Shown: positions 16,327 to 25,203 of the stretch, piece after piece
Layout of the letters: each line of letters begins with the position of its first letter
How positions within the stretch are numbered: the first letter of the stretch is position 1
Assembly (NCBI GenBank): GCA_002690925.1
Contig: NZGD01000237.1
Coordinates: 89,837-153,836, forward strand
Source of the DNA: Rhodopirellula sp.
GTDB lineage: Bacteria > Planctomycetota > Planctomycetia > Pirellulales > Pirellulaceae
Direction: 5' to 3'
Length of the DNA: 64,000 nt
Made by a program: the position numbers and the translations under genes
The notes under the pieces: model-generated
Database searches by the model: none
The model's input: only the letters and a program-made list of their open reading frames with translations
What the model was told of the DNA's origin: nothing

Positions 16327-19300
16327 TTGATAGCCCCGAACCGATCCCTGATCGCTTTCGTTTTGCTGATTTTATCGTCGTCCCTGCGGTCCTCTGTTGT
16401 AGCAGAAGATTGGCCGATGTGGCGTGGAAATGCTCAGCGCACCGCTGTCTCAGCAGGTGCTTTGCCGGCAGAACTCAATTTACTCTGGCAAAAGAATCTG
16501 CAACCTCGAAATCAGGTTTGGGATGATCCTTTGAATCTCGATCTGATGACATACGATCGTATCTTCGAACCAATTGTCGTCGGCAACAGGCTGTTTTTAA
16601 GTTTCAATGATCGCGACAAGGTATCTGCCTTTGACACTGACACTGGTCAGGAATTGTGGTCAACCTTCGCTGACGCGCCAGTACGCTTACCGCCGGTTGG
16701 AACTCCGAAAGGTATTTTCTTTTGCAGTGATGATGGTTTTCTTTATTGTGTTGAACCTGATAGCGGAAAGCTTCGTTGGAAATTTGATGGCGCTCCTAAC
16801 CGACAACAGGCGATCGGCAACCGTCGTTTGACATCGGCTTGGCCAGCGCGTGGTGGGCCGGTGATCCGTGATGGAACGATTTATTTTGCTGCCAGTATTT
16901 GGCCTTTCATGGGCACCTTCCTTTACGGATTGGATGCAGACAGTGGAGAAGTTGAGTGGTTGAACGACAGCACGGGGTCACAGTACATCAAGCAGCCTCA
17001 CAGTGCACCGTCGTTCGCTGGCGTGGCACCACAGGGCGCCTTGGTAGCAACAGAGAAGTTTCTGCTAGTTCCCGGGGGACGTTCGGTTCCCGCTGTGTTC
17101 AATCGTAGTGATGGCAGTTTTCGCTATTTTGAAATCAATGCTGCAGGCAAAGGGATTGGTGGCTCGTTTGTGTCAGCTGATGAGACGCACTTTTACGTGC
17201 ATACACGAAAGAAAGGCACTCGAGCTTTTCGATTGTCGACAGGCGCGAAAACATCGTTCACCCCTAGCGAACCCGTGCTGCACAACGGAAAAATTTATTC
17301 GGCTGAAACAGAGGGTGGAAAGTCTTTGGTACGTGCTTATAGCAAAGCACAGAAAAAAATATGGGAGATCGAGGCAGACGGGTCCGGTGATCTTATCCTT
17401 GTGGGCGATAATCTCGTTGCAGCGGGACAGAAAGCGATTTCGGTTATTGCATTACCTAGTGAATCAGAAGCCGCCAAAATTGTCAGCAAGATTACCACGG
17501 AAGAACCGGTGCAGCGATTAGTGGCAGCGGATGACAAGCTTTTTACAGTGACAGCCGACGGAAGTGTTGCGGCTTATGGAAAAACAAAAAACCGGTCGGA
17601 ATCTGTCGCCACTGATTCTGAGGTGGTTGCAGATGACCATCAGAAGAGATCGGTGGGCGGAGAGCAGGCGATCAGTGATTTGTTGGCACTTGGGGATCCG
17701 TCTGGTTACGCATTTTGGTTTGGTAAATGTGACAACGACCAAGTGGCAGCACTCATTACCAGGTCACCATTTGAGCAACTTGCAATCATTGATGAAGATG
17801 CAGAGTCAGTGGATCGGATGCGACGTGACTTGGATCAAAAGCAACAGTATGGAAAAGTCACGGTGCATGTAGGCGCTGCGAATGAATCCATGTTGCCGAG
17901 TTACGTCGGGAATATGATTTTTTTGCAGTCAACCGAAGCACGTGGGTTTGATCCTTCGGCCGTACAGCGTCTTTATAATGCGGTGCGTCCCTATGGTGGC
18001 GTGTTGCATGTGTTGGCAAAGACTGATCGAGATCGGATTGCAGCACAGATTGAGGCGCTGGAGCTTGAGCAAGCGACAGTGCAGATCCATTCCCAGGGTG
18101 TATCAGTCATACGAGTCGGCGCGCTACCGGGATCGGCCGACTGGACCCATCAATACGGCGATGTTGCCAATTCAATCAAGTCAGATGATCGTCGTGTGAA
18201 ACTACCGTTGGGGGTGTTGTGGTTTGGTGGCAGCAGCAACATGGATGTTCTGCCCCGTCATGGACATGGGCCACCCGAGCAAGTGATCGAAGGCCGCCTG
18301 TACATTCAAGGGATGAACAGCTTGAGTGCTCGCGATGTATATACAGGACGCGTTTTGTGGAAACGTGAGTTCAAGGATCTTGGAACGGATGATGTTTACT
18401 ACGATGAGACATACGACAATACCCCACTCGATACCAAATACAATCAGGTTCATATCCCCGGAGCGAATGGACGCGGCACGAATTACGTAGTGACCGGAGA
18501 CCGGGTTTACATCGTTGAGGGATCTGTTTGTCACGTGTTGGATAGTGTGAGCGGTAAAACACTAACGGACATCAAGTTGCCTTCATCCAGTAAGTCATCT
18601 GACCCGCAGTGGGGCTACATCGGAATTTACAAAGATGTCCTGCTGGCCGGTTTCGATTTTGCCTCTTACCGAAAACGACTGGATCTTTCATTTGAATCAG
18701 ACAAAAAACTGAAAAAGAACCGCGCTGGCTTTGGTTCCAAGAGTTTGGATCGCGCTGCCAGCATGGGACTTGTCGCATTTGATCGGCACAGTGGTGATGT
18801 GCTTTGGAAAATCGATGCCACCAACAGCTTTTGGCATAACGGCATTGTTGCCGGTGGTGATCAGATCTATTGTCTTGACCGAAATCCAGCACCTATCGAA
18901 GAAGCGTTGAAGCGACGTGGTAAATCACCAGCGACTGGCAATCGAATCATCGCAGTGGATTATTTGACTGGGAAAATCAAGTGGCAGGTGGATGAGGGTG
19001 TGTTCGGGTCATGGCTTGGATATTCAGAGCAGCATGACCTTTTACTTCAAGCTGGTGCAGCGGCAAGCGATCGACTTTCAAGCGAAGTGGGTCAGGGAAT
19101 GGCGGTTCACTCGGCTACAGATGGTTCGATTCGGTGGAAGAAAGAGTCTCTCAAATACACTGGCCCTTGTATCTTGCACAATGATTTAATCATCACCAAT
19201 ACAAATTCCTACGCTGAATCTGCAGGAGCTTTTTATCTGCTGGATGGTACTCAGAAATTGGTTGCCAACCCGATTACAGGTCGGATGCAGCCGTGGAAAA

Positions 19301-20661
19301 TCACACGTGCTTATGGCTGTAATAATATTGTTGCGAGTGAGAACTTGTTGACTTTTCGTTCAGGGGCAGCTGGGTATTACGATTTGCAGACCAATGCGGG
19401 CACGGGCAATCTCGGTGGTTTTAAGTCGGGATGCACGTCAAACCTAATCGTTGCCAACGGCGTACTCAATGCGCCGGATTACACCCGAACCTGTAGTTGT
19501 GCTTATCAAAACCAAACCTCATTGGCCTTGGTGCATATGCCTGAGGTAGAGCTGTGGAGTGTCAACACAGCAGCTTCGGTGAAGACACATGGTCAGCGAG
19601 TTGATCGAGTTGGAATTAATTTTGGGGCGGCAGGTGATCGACGTGATACCAATGGATTGCTATGGCTTGAATATCCGGCGAACGCTGGACCTTCTCCGCC
19701 TTTAAAGTTGCAATGGAATGAAAAAACGGAGGTATTCACCCATCATTCTTCGCTTGCTGCTTCAGCGGACTATCCGTGGGTACTGTCATCGGGATTGGAG
19801 GGTGTTACTCGTTTGACTATGGCGATGCAACTTCGAGATGAGTATTCGTTGCAGAAGGGTATCCCTGTGGCACATGTGAATGATGATGCCATTGAGAATG
19901 CCAGTGGTGCTGTTGATTTGGTTAGTGAAGATTTTGAATTCAGCAAGGCATCCGGTAGGCAAATTCTGGGGCTCCGATTCAACGACATAAGCATGCATCG
20001 TGATAGTGTGATTCGTGAGGCTTACATTGAGTTTGCAAGCACGGAACCGGGCAAGGAAGCTGCCGAATTAACCATTTCGGTAGAAGACAGCGGCAACGCC
20101 AAGAGCTTTGCCAAGGCGGAAAAGAATTTGTCATCGCGAAAGGTCACAAGCGAATCGGTTTCTTGGAATCCGGAATTTGAGATGGCTCAGGCACAGAAGT
20201 GGAAGACCCACCGCACCCCGAATCTTGCTCCCTTGATCCACTCGATCATTCAGCGGAAAGACTGGAAACCGGGGAATTCTATCGCCTTTTTATTGTCGGT
20301 TGAGGGTGATCGAAAGTTGGCTGCCTATTCCAAGTCGGGGCAGAATCACGCCAGGTTGATCATTGATGCCGAGGCGAAAGTAGACGCGTCAAAGCCCAAA
20401 GAAAGTTACCGATTGCGTCTCTTCTTCGGTGATCCGGGACGCAAAGTCAGTGATCGGCGGGGATTTGACGTTTTTGTACAGGACAAGCTTGTACTTACGG
20501 ATGTTACAATTGACCCCTCCAATGATAAGTCGCGGGGCTGTGTTCATGCACTAGACGACATCCTGATTGGGGAAGAATTGGACATCCGCTTTCAGGCAAA
20601 AATGGGACAACCTGTGCTTTCGGGGGTCGAGTTGACTCGACAGCGATCTGAGGTGCCCTAA
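16327..20661 (+). CDS. secreted PQQ-type beta-propeller protein with internal methyltransferase-like domain
   Basis: A very large (1444-residue) exported protein. The start is TTG at 16327, backed by AGAGGA at 16315-16320, 6 bases upstream. A signal peptide ends near the AE-D at residue 27. DWPMWRGN then opens the first PQQ-like (BamB-type) propeller with WxxG-style blades to about residue 430. Residues about 450-600 read like a Rossmann/SAM-methyltransferase fold (FWFGKCDNDQ, LAIIDEDAESVDRMRRDL, VRPYGGVLHVL). A second propeller runs to about residue 1150, and a beta-rich C-terminal section closes the protein. Planctomycetes encode such proteins often; function is unknown. Cofactor binding is not shown by sequence, since BamB-like propellers usually lack PQQ. 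It heads an apparent operon with the next two genes. Confidence 0.8.
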   Translation: MIAPNRSLIAFVLLILSSSLRSSVVAEDWPMWRGNAQRTAVSAGALPAELNLLWQKNLQPRNQVWDDPLNLDLMTYDRIFEPIVVGNRLFLSFNDRDKVSAFDTDTGQELWSTFADAPVRLPPVGTPKGIFFCSDDGFLYCVEPDSGKLRWKFDGAPNRQQAIGNRRLTSAWPARGGPVIRDGTIYFAASIWPFMGTFLYGLDADSGEVEWLNDSTGSQYIKQPHSAPSFAGVAPQGALVATEKFLLVPGGRSVPAVFNRSDGSFRYFEINAAGKGIGGSFVSADETHFYVHTRKKGTRAFRLSTGAKTSFTPSEPVLHNGKIYSAETEGGKSLVRAYSKAQKKIWEIEADGSGDLILVGDNLVAAGQKAISVIALPSESEAAKIVSKITTEEPVQRLVAADDKLFTVTADGSVAAYGKTKNRSESVATDSEVVADDHQKRSVGGEQAISDLLALGDPSGYAFWFGKCDNDQVAALITRSPFEQLAIIDEDAESVDRMRRDLDQKQQYGKVTVHVGAANESMLPSYVGNMIFLQSTEARGFDPSAVQRLYNAVRPYGGVLHVLAKTDRDRIAAQIEALELEQATVQIHSQGVSVIRVGALPGSADWTHQYGDVANSIKSDDRRVKLPLGVLWFGGSSNMDVLPRHGHGPPEQVIEGRLYIQGMNSLSARDVYTGRVLWKREFKDLGTDDVYYDETYDNTPLDTKYNQVHIPGANGRGTNYVVTGDRVYIVEGSVCHVLDSVSGKTLTDIKLPSSSKSSDPQWGYIGIYKDVLLAGFDFASYRKRLDLSFESDKKLKKNRAGFGSKSLDRAASMGLVAFDRHSGDVLWKIDATNSFWHNGIVAGGDQIYCLDRNPAPIEEALKRRGKSPATGNRIIAVDYLTGKIKWQVDEGVFGSWLGYSEQHDLLLQAGAAASDRLSSEVGQGMAVHSATDGSIRWKKESLKYTGPCILHNDLIITNTNSYAESAGAFYLLDGTQKLVANPITGRMQPWKITRAYGCNNIVASENLLTFRSGAAGYYDLQTNAGTGNLGGFKSGCTSNLIVANGVLNAPDYTRTCSCAYQNQTSLALVHMPEVELWSVNTAASVKTHGQRVDRVGINFGAAGDRRDTNGLLWLEYPANAGPSPPLKLQWNEKTEVFTHHSSLAASADYPWVLSSGLEGVTRLTMAMQLRDEYSLQKGIPVAHVNDDAIENASGAVDLVSEDFEFSKASGRQILGLRFNDISMHRDSVIREAYIEFASTEPGKEAAELTISVEDSGNAKSFAKAEKNLSSRKVTSESVSWNPEFEMAQAQKWKTHRTPNLAPLIHSIIQRKDWKPGNSIAFLLSVEGDRKLAAYSKSGQNHARLIIDAEAKVDASKPKESYRLRLFFGDPGRKVSDRRGFDVFVQDKLVLTDVTIDPSNDKSRGCVHALDDILIGEELDIRFQAKMGQPVLSGVELTRQRSEVP

Positions 20662-20715
20662 AGATGAAAAATAAAGTGATGCCCTGCCCTGCGATTATCC
20701 CACCCAGAGTTTGCT

Positions 20716-21699
20716 ATGAAAAATCAAAAATCAACCGCGCTTATCTGGACATTTTGCACCCTTGCGGCTTCGGTTGCTCTCGCCTGTAACGTGCCAGTGT
20801 TCAGGTACGCGCTCGAGCGGTGGCCGGCAGATCCGTACGAGTTGGTGGTGTTGCATGAAGGAAAATTAAGTGCTGAAGAGGTTACTTTAGTCGACACGCT
20901 GCGACAGGCCGATCTGCGATCGGCTACACCAGCCAACTTCAATGTCCGAATGATCGAAATCAGCGCGGCAAAAGACAGTTTGCTGCAAGATATTTGGAAA
21001 AAGCGCGAGAGTGGCAGTGAGCCGCTGCTAGTCACATTGTATCCAAGGAACGCACAGGAGGTTCCGGATCGGGTTGTGAGCGTGCATCCGTTGAGCAGCC
21101 AAATCGTGCAACGCTCAGTCGATTCTCCTATGCGACAACAACTGGCAAAACGTTTGTTGTCCGGTGATTCAGCTGTCTGGGTGTTTGTGCCTTGCGGTGA
21201 CAAGGCCCAGGACAAAGCTGCTCTCGAACGTTTGACGGTGGAAGTTAAAAAGAATCAGCAGTCCCTTGAATTGCCTCCGCAGGATGAGTTGGAGGAAGAC
21301 GATTTGTTTCAGCCAGAGAATCCGATTGAGCTGAGGCTTGGTTTTTCGATCATTACCGTGGATCGAAAAGATCCAAAAGAGGCCTTCTTTCTTGAAATGT
21401 TGATGGGTAGCGAGCCTGACCTTGAGTCGCTTGAGGAGCCGATGGCATTTCCTGTGATCGGCCGCGGTCGTGTGCTTTATGCTCTGGTTGGGAAGGGGAT
21501 TTTTCGTGACACTGTTGCCATGGCATCGCGATTCGTCGTGGGGCCCTGTTCATGTCAAGTGAAAGAACAGAATCCGGGTTTCGATTTGTTACTTGCTGTT
21601 GATTGGGATGAGAAGCTTGGAGGCGCTGCTATCAGTGAGCCAGCCGAGACGCCCAGTAAAGGTCCTATCCTGATCGACATTCCAACGGGTAAAAAGTAA
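20716..21699 (+). CDS. exported hypothetical protein
   Basis: A 327-residue protein with an N-terminal signal (FCTLAASVALACNVPV). The Cys at residue 24 after LASVALA-type residues could be a lipoprotein cysteine, though the match to a lipobox is imperfect. The mature start CNVPVFRYALERW appears designed around the N-terminal cysteine. The body is alpha/beta with an acidic stretch near residues 190-205. A short repeated theme (VFVPCGDKAQD, VGPCSCQVKEQNPG) has cysteines that might bind metal or form disulfides. I do not recognise a family. It lies 54 bases after the propeller gene and shortly before the cytochrome gene, suggesting a shared periplasmic or membrane redox role, which is inference. 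Confidence 0.7.
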   Translation: MKNQKSTALIWTFCTLAASVALACNVPVFRYALERWPADPYELVVLHEGKLSAEEVTLVDTLRQADLRSATPANFNVRMIEISAAKDSLLQDIWKKRESGSEPLLVTLYPRNAQEVPDRVVSVHPLSSQIVQRSVDSPMRQQLAKRLLSGDSAVWVFVPCGDKAQDKAALERLTVEVKKNQQSLELPPQDELEEDDLFQPENPIELRLGFSIITVDRKDPKEAFFLEMLMGSEPDLESLEEPMAFPVIGRGRVLYALVGKGIFRDTVAMASRFVVGPCSCQVKEQNPGFDLLLAVDWDEKLGGAAISEPAETPSKGPILIDIPTGKK

Positions 21700-21840
21700 G
21701 GTTGCCTGGACTCATCCGGAAAATCCTTGGCGGGTCGTTCAGTGTTGGCAAGTAAGCTGTTTAAAAACAAATCATGGCGGACGGCACGACATCGCCGTCG
21801 GCTCTTTGCAGATATACCAATCGCTCATCAGGTGTGGCTC

Positions 21841-24800
21841 ATGCGATTTTCACTGTTTCTGTTTTCGACATTTCTTCTGCTCAGTAGTGGGTTTTGGGAT
21901 GGTGAATCAGTGGCGGCTGACGAATTTCCGTACGACGCTGAGCTAGTGAAAAGTTTGGTTGCAGATTCGCAAAAGAAAGGTAACCCCGGGCGCGGAGCCG
22001 TGATTTATTCGGCGCCGACAAATGCGTGTTTGTCTTGTCACAAAATCGGTGATTATGGGGGATCGGTCGGTCCTGATTTGAGTGAGGTTGGTAAGAAACA
22101 GAAGCTTGCTCATATTGTTGAGTCTTTATTCTGGCCGCAACGCGTGGTAGCAGATGAATACAAAGCGGTTGCTGTTCTGAACCAGGATGGTCGTGTTTTT
22201 CGAGGTTATCGGATCGATGAAAATGATTCGACCTTGGTAATTCGCGATACCGCTACCGGAAAATCCATTTCGATAGAGCAAGACGATATCGAAGCGATCA
22301 GGCCGGTTGGATCTCTGATGCCAGTTGGTTTGTTGGCCACCATGTCGTTGCAGGACAAGTACGATTTAATCTCATTTTTAGCCGACCTTGGCAAACACGA
22401 GAAAGTCAGCGTGGCTGGGATTAATGCTTTGCTATTGCATTCGCACGGTCATCATCCTGAAACGTTCGCGATGCCGCGTGAACCGCTTGAACCAGAACGC
22501 TGGCCAAATTGGCAGGCGAACGTCAATCGTGATCGACTCTATGACTTTTATCGCAAACAGGCACGGCATTTTCGTGATGTCACACCACGTCCGAGGCTAT
22601 TGGCAGAGTTTCCGGGGCTTGATGGCGGTAAGGATGGGCATTGGGGAAACCAATCTGAACCGACTTGGGCAGATGGACGCTGGAACGACACCGATCTTGG
22701 AAATCTTTTATGCGGGGTTTTCAAAGGAGAAAAGATACGAGTGACGCGCGGGATGTGCTTGCGGGTTGGTGAGAATGAACAACAACTGTCGGCGTGTTTT
22801 GATCCTGACACTTTGACCTACCCACGGGTCTGGTCGGGGGGCTTCGTTAAATTCTCGACGGTTCGACATGGGTTCATGCAGGGTTTGCAGCAAGTGGGTG
22901 AGACGCTGGACGTCGATTTTGGTAACCGTGATTTCTTGGCAAACGCAAAAACGAAGAGGTACCTTGGTCTGTACCGTTACGGCGGGCAAATTATTTTTTC
23001 GTATCTTGTCGACGGGGTGGAATACCTAGATGCCCCACAGATGGTGAATGGGAAGTTCGTCAGTGTGATCGCACCTCGTGCCGATCACCCTGATCGAGAT
23101 CACTTGGGGGGTGGTGAAAAGCAGTGGCCACAGACATTGGTGGTACAAGGTGAACTTGGCACGACCTCACCTTACGCTGTGGATAAGATTCCGTTACCTC
23201 GTGACAATCCCTGGAAAGCCCTGCTGTATGGCAGCGGTCATGACTTTTTGTCGGATGGATCCGCAATCTTGTGCACCATGCAAGGTGACGTTTGGCAAGC
23301 CACTGGGTTGGATAGTGGTCTTCAAAAAGTCAGTTGGCGGCGGATCGCGTCAGGTTTGTTTCAACCACTCGGCATGGTCGTGCACGATGATCAGATTTTC
23401 GTCATCGGACGTGATCAGTTGACCCGTCTTCATGATTTGAACAAAGATGGCGAGATCGATTATTACGAGTGTTTTAGCCGGGCACTGGAAACCTCATCGT
23501 CAGGCCATGACTTCACATGTGATTTGTGGCGTGACAGCGAGGGACGTTTTTACACAGCCTCGGGTAAACAGGGCGTGATGCGAATCGCTGCAGATGGGCA
23601 GTCTGCCGAGGTCGTTGCCAATGGTCTGAGGAATTCAGATGGTTTGGGTTTGGCACCCAATGGCCTTGTGACCATTCCGAGCAGTGAAGGCGACTGGATG
23701 CCCGCATCGATGATTGCAGCCATTCGTCCCGAAGGGCCAATTCTAAATCGTTTGCCGGGACAATCACCCGATGGTCGTAGCGTTCCTTTTTTTGGTCGTC
23801 CCGGTGGTGATCTCAAACAACCTCCTGAGATACCTATGCTGTATCTGCCTCGTGGGTTGGATAATTCCAGCGGAGGGCAGGTTTACGTGGACAGTGATCG
23901 ATGGGGACCAGTCAAAGGTCAGATGGTGCACCTTTCATTTGGTGCAGGTCGAGCTTTTCTGTTGCTTCGTGATGAGTTTGATGGATGGATTCAAGGTGCC
24001 GTGGTTCCAATCGCTGGTGAATTTGCTTCCGGTGCTCACCGTGGCAAATTTAATCCACGGGATGGACAGTTGTATGTCTCTGGGATGGCTGGATGGGGAA
24101 CGTACACCACCGATGATGGTTGCTTCCAACGAGTCCGGTACAACGGTGACAAGCCACAGTTGCCAGTGGGATTTCACGTTCATGAAAATGGTATTCGTAT
24201 CGACTTTCTGAACACTCTGGAGCAGGCGCAGATTGCAGATCCCGATTCGCATTTTGTCCAGGCTTGGAACTACAGATACAGTGGTGCCTATGGTTCGCCT
24301 GAATACTCTTCACGCCAGTTGGGGCTGCGTGGGCACGATGTTCTTGATGTTCAGTCAGTCAATGTTCTGCCTGGCGGCAAAAGTCTTTTCCTCGAAATCA
24401 GGAATTTGCAACGTGTAAACCAGCTGCATTTGCTGGTCACCACGGGTGATGAGCAAGAACATGACTTGTTCATGTCTGTAAATCATCTGGACAAAGCTTT
24501 TCGCGACTTCCCGTCTTACCAACCCACGGACAAGATTATTTTGCCGCACCCGATGTTAGCTGATCTTGCCAGGCCGGTTGTGTCGACAAGGAATCCATTC
24601 AACAAAGCGATTGCCGCGGCGAAGCCATTAACATTGAAGGCAGCCAAGAATTTGATGTTTGATCAAACCGAGCTCCGTTTGCCAGCAGGTCAGGCAGTCA
24701 AACTCACATTTCAAAACCCTGATTCTGTTCCCCATAATTGGGCTCTGCTGAAACCTGGCACGCTGCAGAAAGTTGGTGAGCAGTGCAATCGCTTGATTTC

Positions 24801-24990
24801 CGACCCTCAGGCCGCGGCTCAGCACTACATTCCTGCTTCGAGTGATATTTTGGCACACACCAATGTGGTGGAGCCCTATGCGGAACACACCATTTACTTC
24901 CAAGCACCAAGCGAACCAGGGCTTTACCCTTACCTGTGTACCTTCCCGGGGCATTGGATGGTGATGAATGGAGTGTTGGTGGTCGAGTAA
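21841..24990 (+). CDS. secreted cytochrome c / propeller / blue-copper fusion protein
   Basis: The ATG at 21841 is chosen because it starts a clean signal peptide (MRFSLFLFSTFLLLSSG); an upstream in-frame TTG at 21727 would add 38 residues without a signal. The mature protein has about 1020 residues. A haem c motif CLSCH near residues 62-66 is followed by a heme-binding domain with GPDLSEVG. A long middle section resembles sorbosone-dehydrogenase-like six-bladed propellers (GNGLRNSDGLG-type blades). A C-terminal cupredoxin domain (about 940-1049) has the copper-ligand pattern HNW ... YLCTFPGHWMVM: His, Cys, His, Met. Electrons could pass from the propeller's active site to haem and copper. 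The substrate is unknown, most likely a sugar or alcohol. Confidence 0.82.
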   Translation: MRFSLFLFSTFLLLSSGFWDGESVAADEFPYDAELVKSLVADSQKKGNPGRGAVIYSAPTNACLSCHKIGDYGGSVGPDLSEVGKKQKLAHIVESLFWPQRVVADEYKAVAVLNQDGRVFRGYRIDENDSTLVIRDTATGKSISIEQDDIEAIRPVGSLMPVGLLATMSLQDKYDLISFLADLGKHEKVSVAGINALLLHSHGHHPETFAMPREPLEPERWPNWQANVNRDRLYDFYRKQARHFRDVTPRPRLLAEFPGLDGGKDGHWGNQSEPTWADGRWNDTDLGNLLCGVFKGEKIRVTRGMCLRVGENEQQLSACFDPDTLTYPRVWSGGFVKFSTVRHGFMQGLQQVGETLDVDFGNRDFLANAKTKRYLGLYRYGGQIIFSYLVDGVEYLDAPQMVNGKFVSVIAPRADHPDRDHLGGGEKQWPQTLVVQGELGTTSPYAVDKIPLPRDNPWKALLYGSGHDFLSDGSAILCTMQGDVWQATGLDSGLQKVSWRRIASGLFQPLGMVVHDDQIFVIGRDQLTRLHDLNKDGEIDYYECFSRALETSSSGHDFTCDLWRDSEGRFYTASGKQGVMRIAADGQSAEVVANGLRNSDGLGLAPNGLVTIPSSEGDWMPASMIAAIRPEGPILNRLPGQSPDGRSVPFFGRPGGDLKQPPEIPMLYLPRGLDNSSGGQVYVDSDRWGPVKGQMVHLSFGAGRAFLLLRDEFDGWIQGAVVPIAGEFASGAHRGKFNPRDGQLYVSGMAGWGTYTTDDGCFQRVRYNGDKPQLPVGFHVHENGIRIDFLNTLEQAQIADPDSHFVQAWNYRYSGAYGSPEYSSRQLGLRGHDVLDVQSVNVLPGGKSLFLEIRNLQRVNQLHLLVTTGDEQEHDLFMSVNHLDKAFRDFPSYQPTDKIILPHPMLADLARPVVSTRNPFNKAIAAAKPLTLKAAKNLMFDQTELRLPAGQAVKLTFQNPDSVPHNWALLKPGTLQKVGEQCNRLISDPQAAAQHYIPASSDILAHTNVVEPYAEHTIYFQAPSEPGLYPYLCTFPGHWMVMNGVLVVE

Positions 24991-25203
24991 AACAGCATGT
25001 GGTTTCTGGTGAACGGGTGAATTTGATACCCGAAACGGATGCCGGCTATCGCTCTCATTCAGCCAAGATCATCGTATTCCAGCCATGGCTTGCGCGAGTG
25101 ATCCTCGAGTTGGTAAGATCTAGCCTTTAATCGTCCCCTTACCAATTCGTGATGCCGCCACACGTTTTCATCAGTGGTGCATTTTCATCACGGGAGTCTT
25201 GCA

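Noticed and set aside
16327..20661. True PQQ-dependent alcohol dehydrogenase
   Set aside because: The propeller has the planctomycete DWPMWRGN-type blades and lacks a visible PQQ-dehydrogenase active-site pattern such as adjacent cysteines with a catalytic Asp in the expected place.
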